From Ilex aquifolium (taxonomy: Eukaryota > Streptophyta > Magnoliopsida > Aquifoliales > Aquifoliaceae): a DNA stretch of 64,000 bases. Position numbers and translations under genes: made by a program. The notes below the pieces were generated by a model. The model did no database searches. It was not told the DNA's origin and saw only the letters and a list, made by a program, of their open reading frames with translations. Within the stretch, counting starts at the first letter, position 1. Each line of letters starts with the position of its first letter. The stretch spans positions 248,001 to 312,000 of the forward strand of contig OX637410.1 of assembly GCA_951799425.1 (NCBI GenBank), written 5' to 3'. Below are positions 1 to 10,377 of the stretch, one piece after another.

Positions 1-1129
1 ATATGCACGAAAACATCGCATATATTGGGTGTAAGTGCATTGTGATATTAAACACCATTCTTGGTGATTGATATGTAGAATCGGTATGGTCGGATCGAAG
101 ATCCCATTGGGCCGCATGTTGCATGAGAAACTTGTGTTGGGTATAGCAAGAAGGGGTAGATCCCCCCCTCGGGTGCAAGACCCGGCGACTTGGTTATACA
201 CTCCCCTGTGGTGAAATTCCGGAAAAGTGTAATATGGTGTACGGAACCGGCGGTATAAAATCCAAAATCCGTTGCCCAACAAGACACAAGATTTTGATGT
301 ACATAAACACTCATTCAATGAGTGACATCCAATAATGACTTGATTTTGTAAACACATGATTTCAATTCAAACGGTCATTGGATGTATTTTCCATCAGTTG
401 ATGGGGTTACTACACATTGGCATGGCATTGTGTTGGGGGAGTCGGTGATGACTCGGGTTAAAGGTACATGAGTGAGTCCCATCTCATTTCATAGCATGGC
501 ATGGTAGATTCCAATATAGAGTTGCATATTCTTACTTGGAATGTTGATGTGAATACGAAATGTTGAATGTGAACATTGCATGTGTACTTAGGTGGGGAGT
601 AGCCTCTGTAGGAAATTACTCTACTGGGTGTTGCTCACCCTATACGGGAAAACATTTCAGGTGGGGGAAATACATCGGCGGATGGCTCCAATTTGGACCC
701 TCATGTTTGAAGAAAGCCGAATGTGGCTTTAGTTTGTGTTAATGTAAAACACTTGTGAAAATTTTGTTTTGGGCATGTAATCTTTTGCAAATAATTGTAA
801 TAGAACTTATATGGACTAGTGTTAAAATAACCTTGCATGTTTTGATATAAGTATGGATAGTTGGACCCGGTGTGGCCAATGTTTACTTATAAATGGACCC
901 GGTGCGGTCATTGCTTTATATTGGGCCTCGGATGGGTCATTTGAATATATATTGCACAGGTTGGGTTTTGGGTAGAGCTCCTCATACAAAGGAGACTCTG
1001 CCCCAATTTCGTTAAGTTATGGACCCTGGAAAATGGGGCATAACGGTGTGATATTGAATTACTCGGTATCTACAGGTATTCCGCGGGTTGATGGGTAATC
1101 AACGGACCCCCGGATTTAGGGGTGTCACA
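1..1129 (+). repeat. 5' LTR (right portion only)
   Basis: Matches 8075-9202 almost base for base, with one single-base indel near 590. It ends in GTGTCACA at 1129 and is followed after three bases by the primer binding site. The missing left part (about 1.4 kb) lies outside the window. The TATA box and minisatellite described for the 3' LTR belong to that missing part. Confidence 0.93.
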
Positions 1130-1132
1130 GCT

Positions 1133-1144
1133 TGGTATCAGAGC
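1133..1144 (+). other. Primer binding site, initiator tRNA-Met type
   Basis: TGGTATCAGAGC follows the 5' LTR end after the spacer GCT. It is the standard complement of the plant initiator tRNA-Met 3' end used by Ty3/gypsy chromoviruses and Ty1/copia elements. Confidence 0.9.
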
Positions 1145-1486
1145 TTAGGTATACGATTTACCTAAGGCTTGAGGGGCATGGGTGTAGACCATTGCATTCC
1201 ATACGCATTTCATGTTATGTGCTCTACTTGTTACATGTTATGTGTTACTTGTTGTGTGAATTATATACATGGTAGAATGTATATGGAAAGGAGGAACACT
1301 AGGGTTAGAAAACATAACATTGGGTTCGGAAAAGGGATGAACGGGATAGTTCAAGGGTTAAACGTCTACTAGTATGTGACACATGTTCTACTAGGGGGGA
1401 CAATGAGAGAATTTTCAACGTTTGTGTTTGATCCCTAACTTTGGGATACTAAATTGTTGGTCTATTGCTATCTCATGTGTGTGTAG

Positions 1487-2188
1487 ATGGCAACCAGAGG
1501 AAGGGGACATCGGGGTGGACGGAACAACAACCAACCACCACTGGCCTTTGACCAACAAGCCTTCATGGAGGCTATTGGTACTACGGCTGCTACTATTGCA
1601 CAGGTCAGTGCTACAGCAGCTACCATTGCACAGACTGGCGCAAGTGGGGGCCAAGGAGGCTCAAGTCATCTCCAGAAGTTCAAGGCATATCAGCCTTCGA
1701 TCTTCATGGGAGAGGCGGACCCGATGGTAGCTGATCATTGGTTCCGGCAAGTGGACAAGGTCTTAGGGGCAATGGAGATCACCTCCGATGCTACGAAGAT
1801 AGCCCTAGCTACTTTTCAGCTAGAGGGAGAATCCCAAGTGTGGTGGGATTGGATCAAGACCTCAAAAAACTTGGGGACAATGACTTGGGCAGAGTTCAAG
1901 GAACTCTTCATGGGTAAGTACTTCCCGGCAGCTGCTCGACACACAAAGGCCCGGGAGTTCTTAGACTTGAGGCAAGGAACGATGTCGGTGATGGAATACG
2001 TGGCTAAGTTCACTGAATTAGCCCGTTTCGCCAACGATTATGTGGCCACAGACATGGCCAAAGTACGTAAGTTTGAGGAGGGCTTGAAGTTGTCCATCCG
2101 GGGCAAAATTGTGGGTCTTCTTCTACAAGACTTGGACACGATGGTCACGACAGCTATGACCATTGAGAGAGATGATGGATATATTTGA
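1487..2188 (+). pseudogene. gag, N-terminal part (capsid-like)
   Basis: An ORF of 233 codons begins with a basic Arg/Gly-rich start (MATRGRGHRGG), then an Ala/Thr-rich linker. The conserved plant gypsy gag core follows, with motifs FMGEADPMVADHWFRQ, FQLEGESQVWW and FKELFMGKYFP. It breaks off after TIERDD, where foreign sequence begins. The gag tail resumes near 2982, so the ORF end here is an artefact of the insertion. The ATG at 1487 fits because it is the first Met before the conserved core and lies about 350 bp after the primer site. The zinc knuckle expected in many relatives was not found. Confidence 0.85.
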
Positions 2189-2981
2189 TAAGATTTGTGT
2201 GGGTGTGTGTGGGCTAGATATTATTCAATGTGTTGATTCATGGGGTTTGCCTCGCATCATGTTTGAGATACATATACATATGATTGTGGGATATTCAAGT
2301 TATGGATTATTGGATTATTATGGAAAATGGTTACCTACAAGAACTTGTGGGAGTATGAGATTTCACAAGGTCTTGTGGGAAAATGGTTTATATTTTGGGA
2401 AATGGATATGTGTTGGATCTTGGTTTCTTTTACTGTTCATTTAAATTACTGTTGCTACTTAAACTTGAGATCCATTCAAAAATGTCCCTGTTTGACTTCA
2501 AAGATTATATATGCTATTTGTGAAATGAGACCGACCATTTTATATGCTTTTATAAACCTTGTTCGAGTTTGGGAGGAATGTTGCTACAGAGCTTAGTGCT
2601 CACCCCCTACAAACAACATATTTCAGGTCTTTGTCTAGAGGAGGAGCTCGGAACTGACGAGCCAGGACATTGGGAAGCTCCCATAGAAGGGAACGTAGAT
2701 CCCGAGATGGACCTGTAGAGACATAGCTTCTTTTGTAATAGACTTGAGAATTTATTTTGAAATCATGTGAAGTTTAGTTTTCTTTTGTTATTCCGCTGCT
2801 AAGTTACATTTGATCCTTTGAGATGTAAATGCCATAGCTTGGCTTATTCTTTTGGGATGATATTGTAAATTCTATGGATGATGAATGGAAAAATTTTCTT
2901 ATTGATGAATTTTTATTAGTTGCTCTCATGATATGAATGTTTTAGAATGTAATGCCGTCCAAGGGGGTATTTGGGGCGTTA
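2189..2981 (+). mobile_element. Insertion in gag resembling a gypsy LTR fragment
   Basis: The gag reading frame stops at about 2188 and resumes at about 2982 (residues QSHYAPSYPTMGQ). The 790 bp between them has no coding character. Its right end, GGGGCGTTACA, resembles the GGGGTGTCACA and GGCGTCACA ends of the gypsy LTRs in this window. Text near 2608 (GTGCTCACCCCCTACA) resembles the GCTCACCCTATACGG block of those LTRs. It is probably a truncated solo LTR of a related family. No clear target duplication is visible, so the left boundary is approximate. Confidence 0.5.
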
Positions 2982-3203
2982 CAGTCTCACTACGCTCCTT
3001 CCTACCCCACTATGGGCCAAGGAAGCCAATATCCGTTCCAAGGTGTTGCACAGACTCCTACCACTTCACGAGCGGGAACTCCGCAAGTAGGCCAGATGGG
3101 CCAGGGTATGGGTCGGGGTCGAGGGCAGGGCTCACAAGCCGGAACTTCGGGGACCCAGGGGCGTGTCTACGCCATGATACCTCAGACTGAGCCGGCAGAC
3201 TAG
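2982..3203 (+). pseudogene. gag C-terminal tail
   Basis: Gln/Gly/Ser-rich tail with a basic Gly-Arg tract (GMGRGRGQG) that leads to RVYAMIPQTEPAD and then TAG at 3201-3203. In-frame reading continues directly into LVVQG and the protease, so this TAG probably replaced CAG (Gln) and now separates gag from pol. A zinc knuckle usual in some relatives is not visible here. Confidence 0.75.
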
Positions 3204-3206
3204 TTA

Positions 3207-4958
3207 GTGGTACAGGGTACATTTATACTCTCTCACTTATGGGCTAGAGTATTATTTGATTCTGGTGCATCACATTCATTTATTGCTGCATCTTGTTTGA
3301 AAGACTTGGGCTTAGAGGTTGAGACCTTAGAAGAGCCATTGCATGTGGGTTCTCCCCTAGGTGCTAGGGCGAGGGTTGATCAGATATATCGGGGGTGTGA
3401 GTTAGAGATCTCAGGGATTCTACTCACCGTGGACCTTCGGGTCATGGACATGTCAGAGTTCGATGTAATCCTAGGAATGGATTGGTTGGCGGCACACCGA
3501 GTCGTCATTGATTGTGATCGGAAGTGGGTCACTGCTTATACGCCTGATGGTGTTTGTTTCAAATTCCAGGGGGCAAAGCACGATACTTTACCTCAAGCCG
3601 TGTACGACTCTAGATGGCACGGGCAGTTGATGGGTTGGCTAGCAAGCCTTACCCTAGAGAACGAGGTGAGACAGGAGTTGGGTCTACCTCAGGTTGTATG
3701 TGATTATGAAGATGTTTTTCCGGATGAACTACCGGTATTACCTCCACATAGGGATGTAGACTTCACTATTGAGCTGCATCCAGGTACATCGCCCATTTCT
3801 ATGACTCCGCATAGGATGGCGCCTGCTGAGTTGCAAGAACTCAAAGTCCAATTGCAGGAATTGTTGGACAGGGGGTTCATTAGACCGAGTACCTCACCTT
3901 GGGGCGCTCCGGTGTTATTTGCAAAGAAGAAGGACAAAACCCTTCGACTATGCATAGATTACCGACAATTGAATAGGGTTACTATCAAGAATAGGTACCC
4001 TTTGCCGATGATTGATGACTTGTTTGATCAGCTGAGAGGGGCGCGAGTCTACTCCAAGATAGATCTCCGTACTGGTTACCATCAGTTGAAGGTTAGGGAG
4101 GCAGATATCCCTAAGACGGCGTTTTGGACGCAGTATGTGCATTTTGAGTTCACTGTCATGCCTTTCAGATTGACGAATGCTCTGGCGGCTTTCATGGATC
4201 TCATCCATAGGGTGTTTCAACCCTACCTTGATCAATTTGTTGTAGTCTTTGTTGACGACATCTTGATCTACTCCAAGTCTGAGGAGGAGCATGAGGTTCA
4301 CTTGAGGATTGTTCTTCAGACCTTGAGAGACCATCAGTTGTATGCCAAGTTCAGCAAGTGTGAATTTTGGCTTACGAAGGTGAAGTTTTTGGGACATGTG
4401 GTGTCGGCTTCGGGTGTATCCATAGACCCGGAGAAGGTTGAGGTAGTCATGAATTGGGAGAGGCCGAAGTCAGTCTTCGAGATACTCAGTTTCTTGGGAT
4501 TGGCAGGGTATTACCGGCGGTTTATTGAGGACTTCTCCCGACTAGCTGCTCCTATGACCAGGTTGACTCGAAAAGAGGTCAAGTTCGAGTGGAATGATTC
4601 TTGCGAGAAGGCATTCCAGGAGTTAAAGAGGAGGCTTACTTCAGCCCATATCTTGATAGTCCCGGAAAGGAGACAGAGGTACACAGTGTATTGTGATGCC
4701 TCGAAGGACAGACTAGGATGTGTCTTGATGCAGTCCGGGAGGGTGGTGGCTTATGGTTCTCGGCAGTTAAAGAACCACGAGCAAAATTACCCCACACATG
4801 ACATGGAGTTGGCGGCCATTGTCTTTGCCTTAAAGGCTTGGCGCCACTATCTATACGGTGAGCAGTTCGAGGTGTTTTCAGACCACAAAAGTCTGAAGTA
4901 CATCTTTACACAGCGGGACCTCAACATGAGGCAACGCAGGTGGATGGAGTACCTGTAA
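3207..4958 (+). pseudogene. pol: protease, reverse transcriptase, RNase H
   Basis: A long open stretch of 583 codons. Protease: [11 protein letters not shown] at about residues 14-24. Reverse transcriptase: [28 protein letters not shown] and the catalytic box [11 protein letters not shown] near 4245-4280 (FVDD, a usual gypsy variant). Connection: [12 protein letters not shown]. RNase [17 protein letters not shown] and the late block [14 protein letters not shown]. It ends at TAA 4956-4958 inside WMEYL-stop-DYDF, where relatives carry Glu, so RNase H continues after the stop. It is therefore one open piece of a broken gag-pol. The protease and RT catalytic residues remain. Confidence 0.9.
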
Positions 4959-6092
4959 GATTATGACTTCACTTTGCATTACCACCCCGGTAAGGCAAAT
5001 GTGGTGGCTGATGCACTCAGCCGGAAGTCACGGGGAGTCTTGGCTAGTGTGGCTTCCCGGGAGTGGCGGATGCTCGAGACTGTGGGACAGTTCGGGCTAC
5101 GCTATATGGGTCAGGCTCAGGGTACTTTGGGGAGTTTGGTGGCTACGCCTTCTCTACCGAGTAGGGTGATTGAGTCCTAGAGTCAGGACATGGAGCTATT
5201 ATCCATTCGGGACCGTGTACAGGCAGGTGCAGGTGACGAGGGCTGGGCCATTCACTTGGATGACAGTCTTCGGTATCGAGGAAGGGTTGTGGTTCCTCAG
5301 TTGGCGGATCTGAGAGAGGAGATCCTTAGGGAGTTTCATTGCTCCCGTTTTGCGGGTCATCCAAGGGGCACGAAGATGTATCATGATCTTCGTCGCCAAT
5401 ATCATTGGAATGGGATGAAGCGGCAGGTTGGCGATTTTGTTAGTAGATGTCTCACGTGTCAGCAAGTGAAGGCTGAACACCAGAGACCAGCAGGGTTACT
5501 CCAGCCATTGGAGGTAGCTGAGTGGAAGTGGGAACATGTCACGATGGATTTTGTGACCCACTTGCCACGGACATCGCGGGGACATGATGCGGTATGGGTG
5601 GCAGTGGACCGGCTTACTAAGTCGGCACACCTTTTGGCGGTGCGGATGACCTTCACACTGGAGGAATTCTGCAAGTTATATATACGGGAGATTGTCCGGT
5701 TGCATGGGGTACCCGTATCTATAGTATCAGATCGGGATCCCAGGTTTACGGCTCATTTTTGGGAGAGTTTCCAACGAGCCATGGGGACACAGCTGATGAT
5801 GAGCACTGCTTTTCATCCCCAGACGGATGGTCAGTCTGAGAGGACCATTCAGACATTAGAGGACATGCTACGGGCATGTGTCCTAGATCTCAAGGGTAGT
5901 TGGGAAGAACACTTACCCTTGGTGGAGTTCGCCTACAACAACAGTTATCAGGCGAGCATACAGATGGCACCCTATGAGGCACTGTATGGGAGGCCTTGTC
6001 AATCTCCGATTTGTTGGACGGAAGTAGGAGAGAGACCCTCTACGGGTCCGGACTTGGTTAGAGACATCTCAGAGAAGGTGAGCTTGATATGA
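4959..6092 (+). pseudogene. pol: RNase H tail and integrase
   Basis: After the TAA the same frame reads DYDFTLHYHPGKANVVADAL, the end of RNase H. TAG at 5178-5180 follows, then integrase. The HHCC zinc module is visible as HCSRFAGHPRG...CLTCQQVK. The catalytic core shows MDFVTHLP, SDRDPRFT and HPQTDGQSERTIQ, so the D, D and E residues are in place. The piece ends at TGA 6090-6092, where VSLI-stop-KRLL probably replaced an Arg CGA. The integrase fold is otherwise intact. Confidence 0.88.
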
Positions 6093-6602
6093 AAGCGTCT
6101 TCTTACGGCTCAGAGCCGGCAGAAGAGCTACGCCGATAGATGATGGCGACCTCTAGAGTTTGAGGTGGGAGATCATGTATTCTTGAAGGTGATGCCAACG
6201 GGAAGAGTGGTCAGGTTCAGCAAGCGAGGAAAGCTGTCACCGAGGTATATCGGGCCCTTTGAGATACTTGAGAGGGTTGGTACAGTCGCTTACCGGTTGG
6301 CGTTACCGCCAAACCTTTCAGGTGTTCATGCAGTATTCCATATCTCTATGCTCCGGAAATACACCCCAGATCCGACTCATGTGGTGGATTGGGGCGAGCT
6401 TGTTATTGATGCGGATGGGACCTTCGAGGAGGGACCGGTGCGTATCATGGATAACCGAGATCAGGTTTTGCGAGGCAAGACCGTGAGGCTAGTGAAGGTG
6501 TTGTGGCAGCACCGGGGAGTGGAAGAGGCGACATGGGAGCGCGAGGACACCGTACGTGCCAATTATCCTTTCTTGTTTGAGGATAGAGGTACATTTTTAT
6601 AG
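6093..6602 (+). pseudogene. pol: integrase C-terminus with chromodomain
   Basis: After TGA 6090-6092 the frame continues KRLLTAQSRQKSYADR, meets another TGA near 6138, then the GPF/Y-like block GKLSPRYIGPFEILERVGTV. The last ~55 residues, with KVLWQHRGVEEATWERED, form a chromodomain with the aromatic and acidic pattern typical of Tekay-type chromoviruses. The chromodomain is thought to direct integration to heterochromatin. The natural stop TAG is at 6600-6602, about 95 bp before the 3' LTR. Confidence 0.88.
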
Positions 6603-6683
6603 TCATTTCCTATTACATGACTGTAGCATATGCATGGGATTTCATGTGTGTGTGTGTGTGAATTTCGGGGACGAAATTCTTTT

Positions 6684-6697
6684 TAAGGGGGGAAGAA
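6684..6697 (+). other. Polypurine tract
   Basis: TTAAGGGGGGAAGAA immediately precedes TGTAAAACC, the start of the 3' LTR. A G-rich tract of this kind at this place is the plus-strand priming site of LTR retrotransposons. Confidence 0.85.
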
Positions 6698-7085
6698 TGT
6701 AAAACCCGAGTAAATTTGAACTTTTTGTGAATAAGGGCAGAATTGTCATTTGCCATCCTAATGCGTATTTGAGATACTCATGCTCTAGACCTCAGATGAG
6801 GAAACGGAGTTCGCCGTTGGATTCGTATCGCGAAATCGAGTCACTCTGTCAAATTTCGTCGAATTCTGAGATATTTGAATTTTTGCACGTCGTTCGAGGC
6901 GACTGCGTGACGAATGACATTTTAAAGGTCCCCATAAATATATTTTATATAATTTCCTTATAATTGGATTAAAGTTCAAATAAAATTAATTTGAACTTAA
7001 ACCGGGATGTAATGAATCGTTTCGGGGCGAAAAACGGACCCGAAAGTAGTAAACGAGCGGTGCGATGTGGACCGCTCATTTGGGA

Positions 7086-7094
7086 CTATAAATA
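7086..7094 (+). promoter_or_regulatory. LTR TATA box
   Basis: CTATAAATA, about 390 bp into the LTR. A GA-rich 5' leader-like stretch follows, as expected where the R region begins. Inferred core promoter of the retrotransposon. Confidence 0.55.
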
Positions 7095-7154
7095 TCGACC
7101 TAAATCAGATATTTAGGCACAAATATCTCATATTCATCACCCTTGGCCGGCCAT

Positions 7155-7199
7155 AGAGAGAGAAGAGAGAAGAGAGAAGAGAGAAGAGAGAAGAGAGAA
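7155..7199 (+). repeat. GA-rich heptamer microsatellite
   Basis: About six head-to-tail copies of AGAGAAG just downstream of the LTR TATA box. In transcripts it would lie in the 5' leader. Confidence 0.85.
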
Positions 7200-7454
7200 A
7201 AGTTCTTCAAGCTTCAATCCAAGATTCTCGGAGTTCCGTCGCTCGGGTCGACTCGGACTAAGAGTTAAAGTCGATCACCGCGACAAGGGCTACGCAACCA
7301 CACCAAGAACAAGTGATTTCACCGAAGATCCAAAAGAGGAGATTTGGGAAATCAAGAGTTTTGGAAGTTTTGGAGGTGTTCTTGAAGCTCTAACCTTCAC
7401 TCTACGTTACAAGAGGTAGGGTTCTTCCTACTTTGGTTTTACTCCTCTCCTTTA

Positions 7455-7840
7455 GGGCTGTTCTAAGGCCAGTTTAGGGGCTGAATTTGGGTTGTTAAGG
7501 GGCTGAATTTTGGACTGTTAAGGGGCTGAATTACGGACTATTTTTCGGCCATTGTACGGATTGTTTTTAGGCCATGTTATGGACTGTTTTTAGGCCATGT
7601 TATGAACTATTTTTCGGCCATTGTACGGACTGTTTTTACGCCGTGTTATGGACTGTTTTTACGCCATGTTAGGGACTGTTTTTAGGCCATTTTTGCGGAG
7701 AGTTTTTAGGCCATTTTGCGGGCTATATACGGGCTGTTATATGGTGGTTTATATGGGCTGTTTTGGTGGCTTATATGTGGGCTGTTTTGTGGCTTATATA
7801 AGGGCCGTTACATGGGCTATTACATGGACTGTTATGTATT
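7455..7840 (+). repeat. Minisatellite inside the LTR
   Basis: Degenerate tandem units of about 20-25 bp built on GGACTGTTTTTAGGCCATGT, shading into GGGCTGTTATATGG variants towards the right. The unit length keeps a frame open and yields a Cys/Tyr/Gly-rich ORF at 7621-7854. That ORF is a by-product of the repeat, not a gene. Confidence 0.8.
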
Positions 7841-9202
7841 ATATTATGCCTTAATGATTAAGGGTGTTATTGACATTAGATTATGTAATAACATGTTGGA
7901 TATGAATGTTAATACATGCTAGTTGATGTTTTGACATTGTGAGAAATTATGGCAAGCATATGCATTAGATATCAAGTACCATGACATATGTTGAGATATG
8001 TGGTTGAAATGGGTCCATATGGCATTCATAGCATGTTGGACATAATTGTTGTGTGCAATGGTTCATTACATTGCATATGCACGAAAACATCGCATATATT
8101 GGGTGTGAGTGCATTGTGATATTAAACACCATTCTTGGTGATTGATATGTAGAATCGGTATGGTCGGATCGAAGATCCCATTGGGCCGCATGTTGCATGA
8201 GAAACTTGTGTTGGGTATAGCAAGAAGGGGTAGATCCCCCCCTCGGGTGCAAGACCCGGCGACTTGGTTATACACTCCCTTGTGGTGAAATTTCAGAAAA
8301 GTGTAATATGGTGTACGGAACCGGCGGTATAAAATCCAAAATCCGTTGCCCAACAAGACACAAGATTTTGATGTACATAAACACTCATTCAATGGGTGAC
8401 ATCCAACAATGACTTGATTTTGTAAACACATGATTTCAATTCAAACGGTCATTGGATGTATTTTTCATCAGTTGATGGGGTTACTACACATTGGCATGAC
8501 ATTGTGTTGGGGGAGTCGGTGATGACTCGGGTTAAAGGTGCATGAGTGAGTCTCATCTCATTTCATAACATGACATGGTAGATTCCAATATAGAGTTGCA
8601 TATTCTTACTTGGAATGTTGATGTGAATACGAAATGTTGAATGTGAACATTGCATGTGTACTTAGTGGGGAGTAGCCTCTGTAGGAAATTACTCTACTGG
8701 GCCTTGCTCACCCTATACGGGAAAACATTTCAGGTGGGGAAAATACATCGGCGGATGGATCCAATTTGGACCCTCATGTTTGAAGAAAGCCAAATGTGGC
8801 TTTAGTTTGTGTTAATGTAAAACACTTGTGAAAATTTTATTTTGGGCATGTAATCTTTTGCAAATAATTGTAATAGAACTTATATGGACTAGTGTTAAAA
8901 TAACCTTGCATGTTTTGATATAAATATGGATAGTTGGACCCGGTGTGGCCAATGTTTACTTATAAATGGACTTGGTGCGGTCATTGCTTTATATTGGGCC
9001 TCGGATGGATCATTTGAATATATATTGCACAGGTTGAGTTTTGGGTAGAGCTCCCCGTACAAAGGAGACTCTGCCCCAATTTTTTTAAGTTATGGACCCT
9101 GAAAAATGGGACATAACGGTGTGATATCGAATTACTCGGTATCTATGAGTATTCCACGGGTTGATGGGTAATCAACGGATCCCCGGATTTAGGGGTGTCA
9201 CA

Positions 9203-10377
9203 TCGTGTCAGTTGGGTATCCATTGGTGGAAGTCCATAAATACCCACCCCAAGAAAGACCCAGGATTTATAAATGGTAATTGGATGTGTAACATCAATGG
9301 TGGGGGCTTGGAATGTCCGAATGCATATACATGTCATTGCATGTGTTATGGGAGTCGGTGGAGGGCTCGGGTTGTATTGCATGTGTGACTCTCATCTCAT
9401 GATATAGCATGTCATTGTGAAATCCATTATGAATTGCATGCATATTCTTGAATGGATGTTTGATTGATTGTTGTACGAAATGTGAACATTTCATATGCAT
9501 TTGGGTTAGGAAGTAGCCTCTTTAGTAGATACTCTATTGAGCATGACTCACCTTTTATGGGAACAATATTTCAGGTGTGGAACAAACGCCGGTAGACGAC
9601 CCTCACTTGGGCCCTTGTTGATAAAGAAGCCGACTTGTGGCTTTTAAATTACATTTTTGTAAAACAATTGTGTAAATTGTATTAAGAGGGCATGTAATAA
9701 ACTCTTATGGACTGGAATTTGTGTATATGAATGTATGAATGAGTGCGGAATGGGTTTGGATGGCCAATGGTTTGAGATTGGAAAAAATTTGGAGAAAAAT
9801 TAGGTCTAGGTACCAGTACCTAGGTGACTAAGTACCAGTACCACACTGCTGGATGTCCCAAGTACCAGTACCTTGACATACAGGTAACAGTACTTGGATT
9901 CCAGTGGGCTCAGGTACCGGTACCTATATGAACAGTGGACTCAGCTATCGGTACTACGACATGTAGGTACCGGTACCTACCAAGCAGTGGGCTCAGGTAC
10001 CAGTACCTAAGTGATTAAGTACCAATAACTAGCAGATTGAAGGGACCTGGTAGGTAGAAGGCTCAGGTACCGGTTATAACTTTGTCAAGCCTTCAGATTT
10101 TGAGCCCTCTTGTTGCAATGGTATAATTGGTTAAACATTAAGTCCTAATTGATCGGAATTGACATTAGAATGGTCAAGTGATTGATATGTGTACGGATTA
10201 TGTTGGGTAGTGCTCTGGTACAAGGGAGACTCTGCCCAAAGTTTGTCGTGCTTATGATTCCAGTAAATGGGGTGTAACGACATGGCATCAGGTTATGTGA
10301 TACTCATAGGTATACTTACACGGGTTGATGGGTGATTAACGGTTTGAGGAAGGACCCTCGGATTTTGGGGCGTCACA
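9203..10377 (+). repeat. Right end of a second gypsy LTR, interrupted by the Tekay element
   Basis: The sequence from 9203 (GTGTCAGTTGGGTATCCATTGG...) matches the interior of the solo LTR at about 61550-62356, including CATCAATGGTGGGGGCTT and the block GTGTTATGGGAG. It ends in GGGGCGTCACA at 10377. Its left part must lie left of the window, so the Tekay element at 1-9202 inserted into it. No primer site follows 10377, so it is either a solo LTR or the 3' LTR of a longer element. Confidence 0.8.
9807..10072 (+). repeat. Array of GGTACCRGTACC palindromes
   Basis: About ten copies of the self-complementary core GGTACC(A/G)GTACC, some decayed (AGTACCAATAACT, GGTAACAGTACTT), spaced 20-45 bp apart. 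The array interrupts an LTR region that in the related solo LTR (around 62150) shows only ordinary sequence. Confidence 0.85.

Larger units (their letters stand above)
1..9202 (+). mobile_element. Tekay-type chromodomain Ty3/gypsy retrotransposon, 5' LTR cut by window edge
   Basis: The parts are in the order expected of a plant chromovirus: LTR, tRNA-Met primer site, gag, protease, reverse transcriptase, RNase H, integrase with C-terminal chromodomain, polypurine tract, LTR. The 3' LTR is 2505 bp. The visible 1129 bp of the 5' LTR align end to end with 8075-9202, with about 3-4% differences by hand count, mostly C/T and G/A changes. That implies a moderately old insertion. The coding region is dead: an insertion in gag and several in-frame stops. 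The element sits inside another LTR whose right end continues at 9203. Its left target duplication is outside the window. Confidence 0.93.
6698..9202 (+). repeat. 3' LTR of the Tekay element (2505 bp)
   Basis: Begins TGTAAAACCCGAG after the polypurine tract and ends GTGTCACA. A TATA box lies at about 7086. A GA-rich tract, a 22-bp-like tandem array and then the block shared with the 5' LTR follow. The same start and end sequences frame the solo LTR at 60115-62356, so the two belong to related families. Confidence 0.93.

Noticed and set aside
1415..1654. Minus-strand ORF of 79 codons opposite gag
   Set aside because: It is a shadow of the plus-strand gag frame, with no independent family text.
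3948..4397. 149-codon minus-strand ORF opposite reverse transcriptase
   Set aside because: Antisense shadow of a conserved RT frame.
7621..7854. Cys/Tyr/Gly-rich 77-codon ORF
   Set aside because: Made by the LTR minisatellite; composition follows the repeat unit.
9807..10072. CRISPR-like spaced repeat array
   Set aside because: Irregular spacing, palindromic decayed repeats and a plant LTR context; not a CRISPR array.
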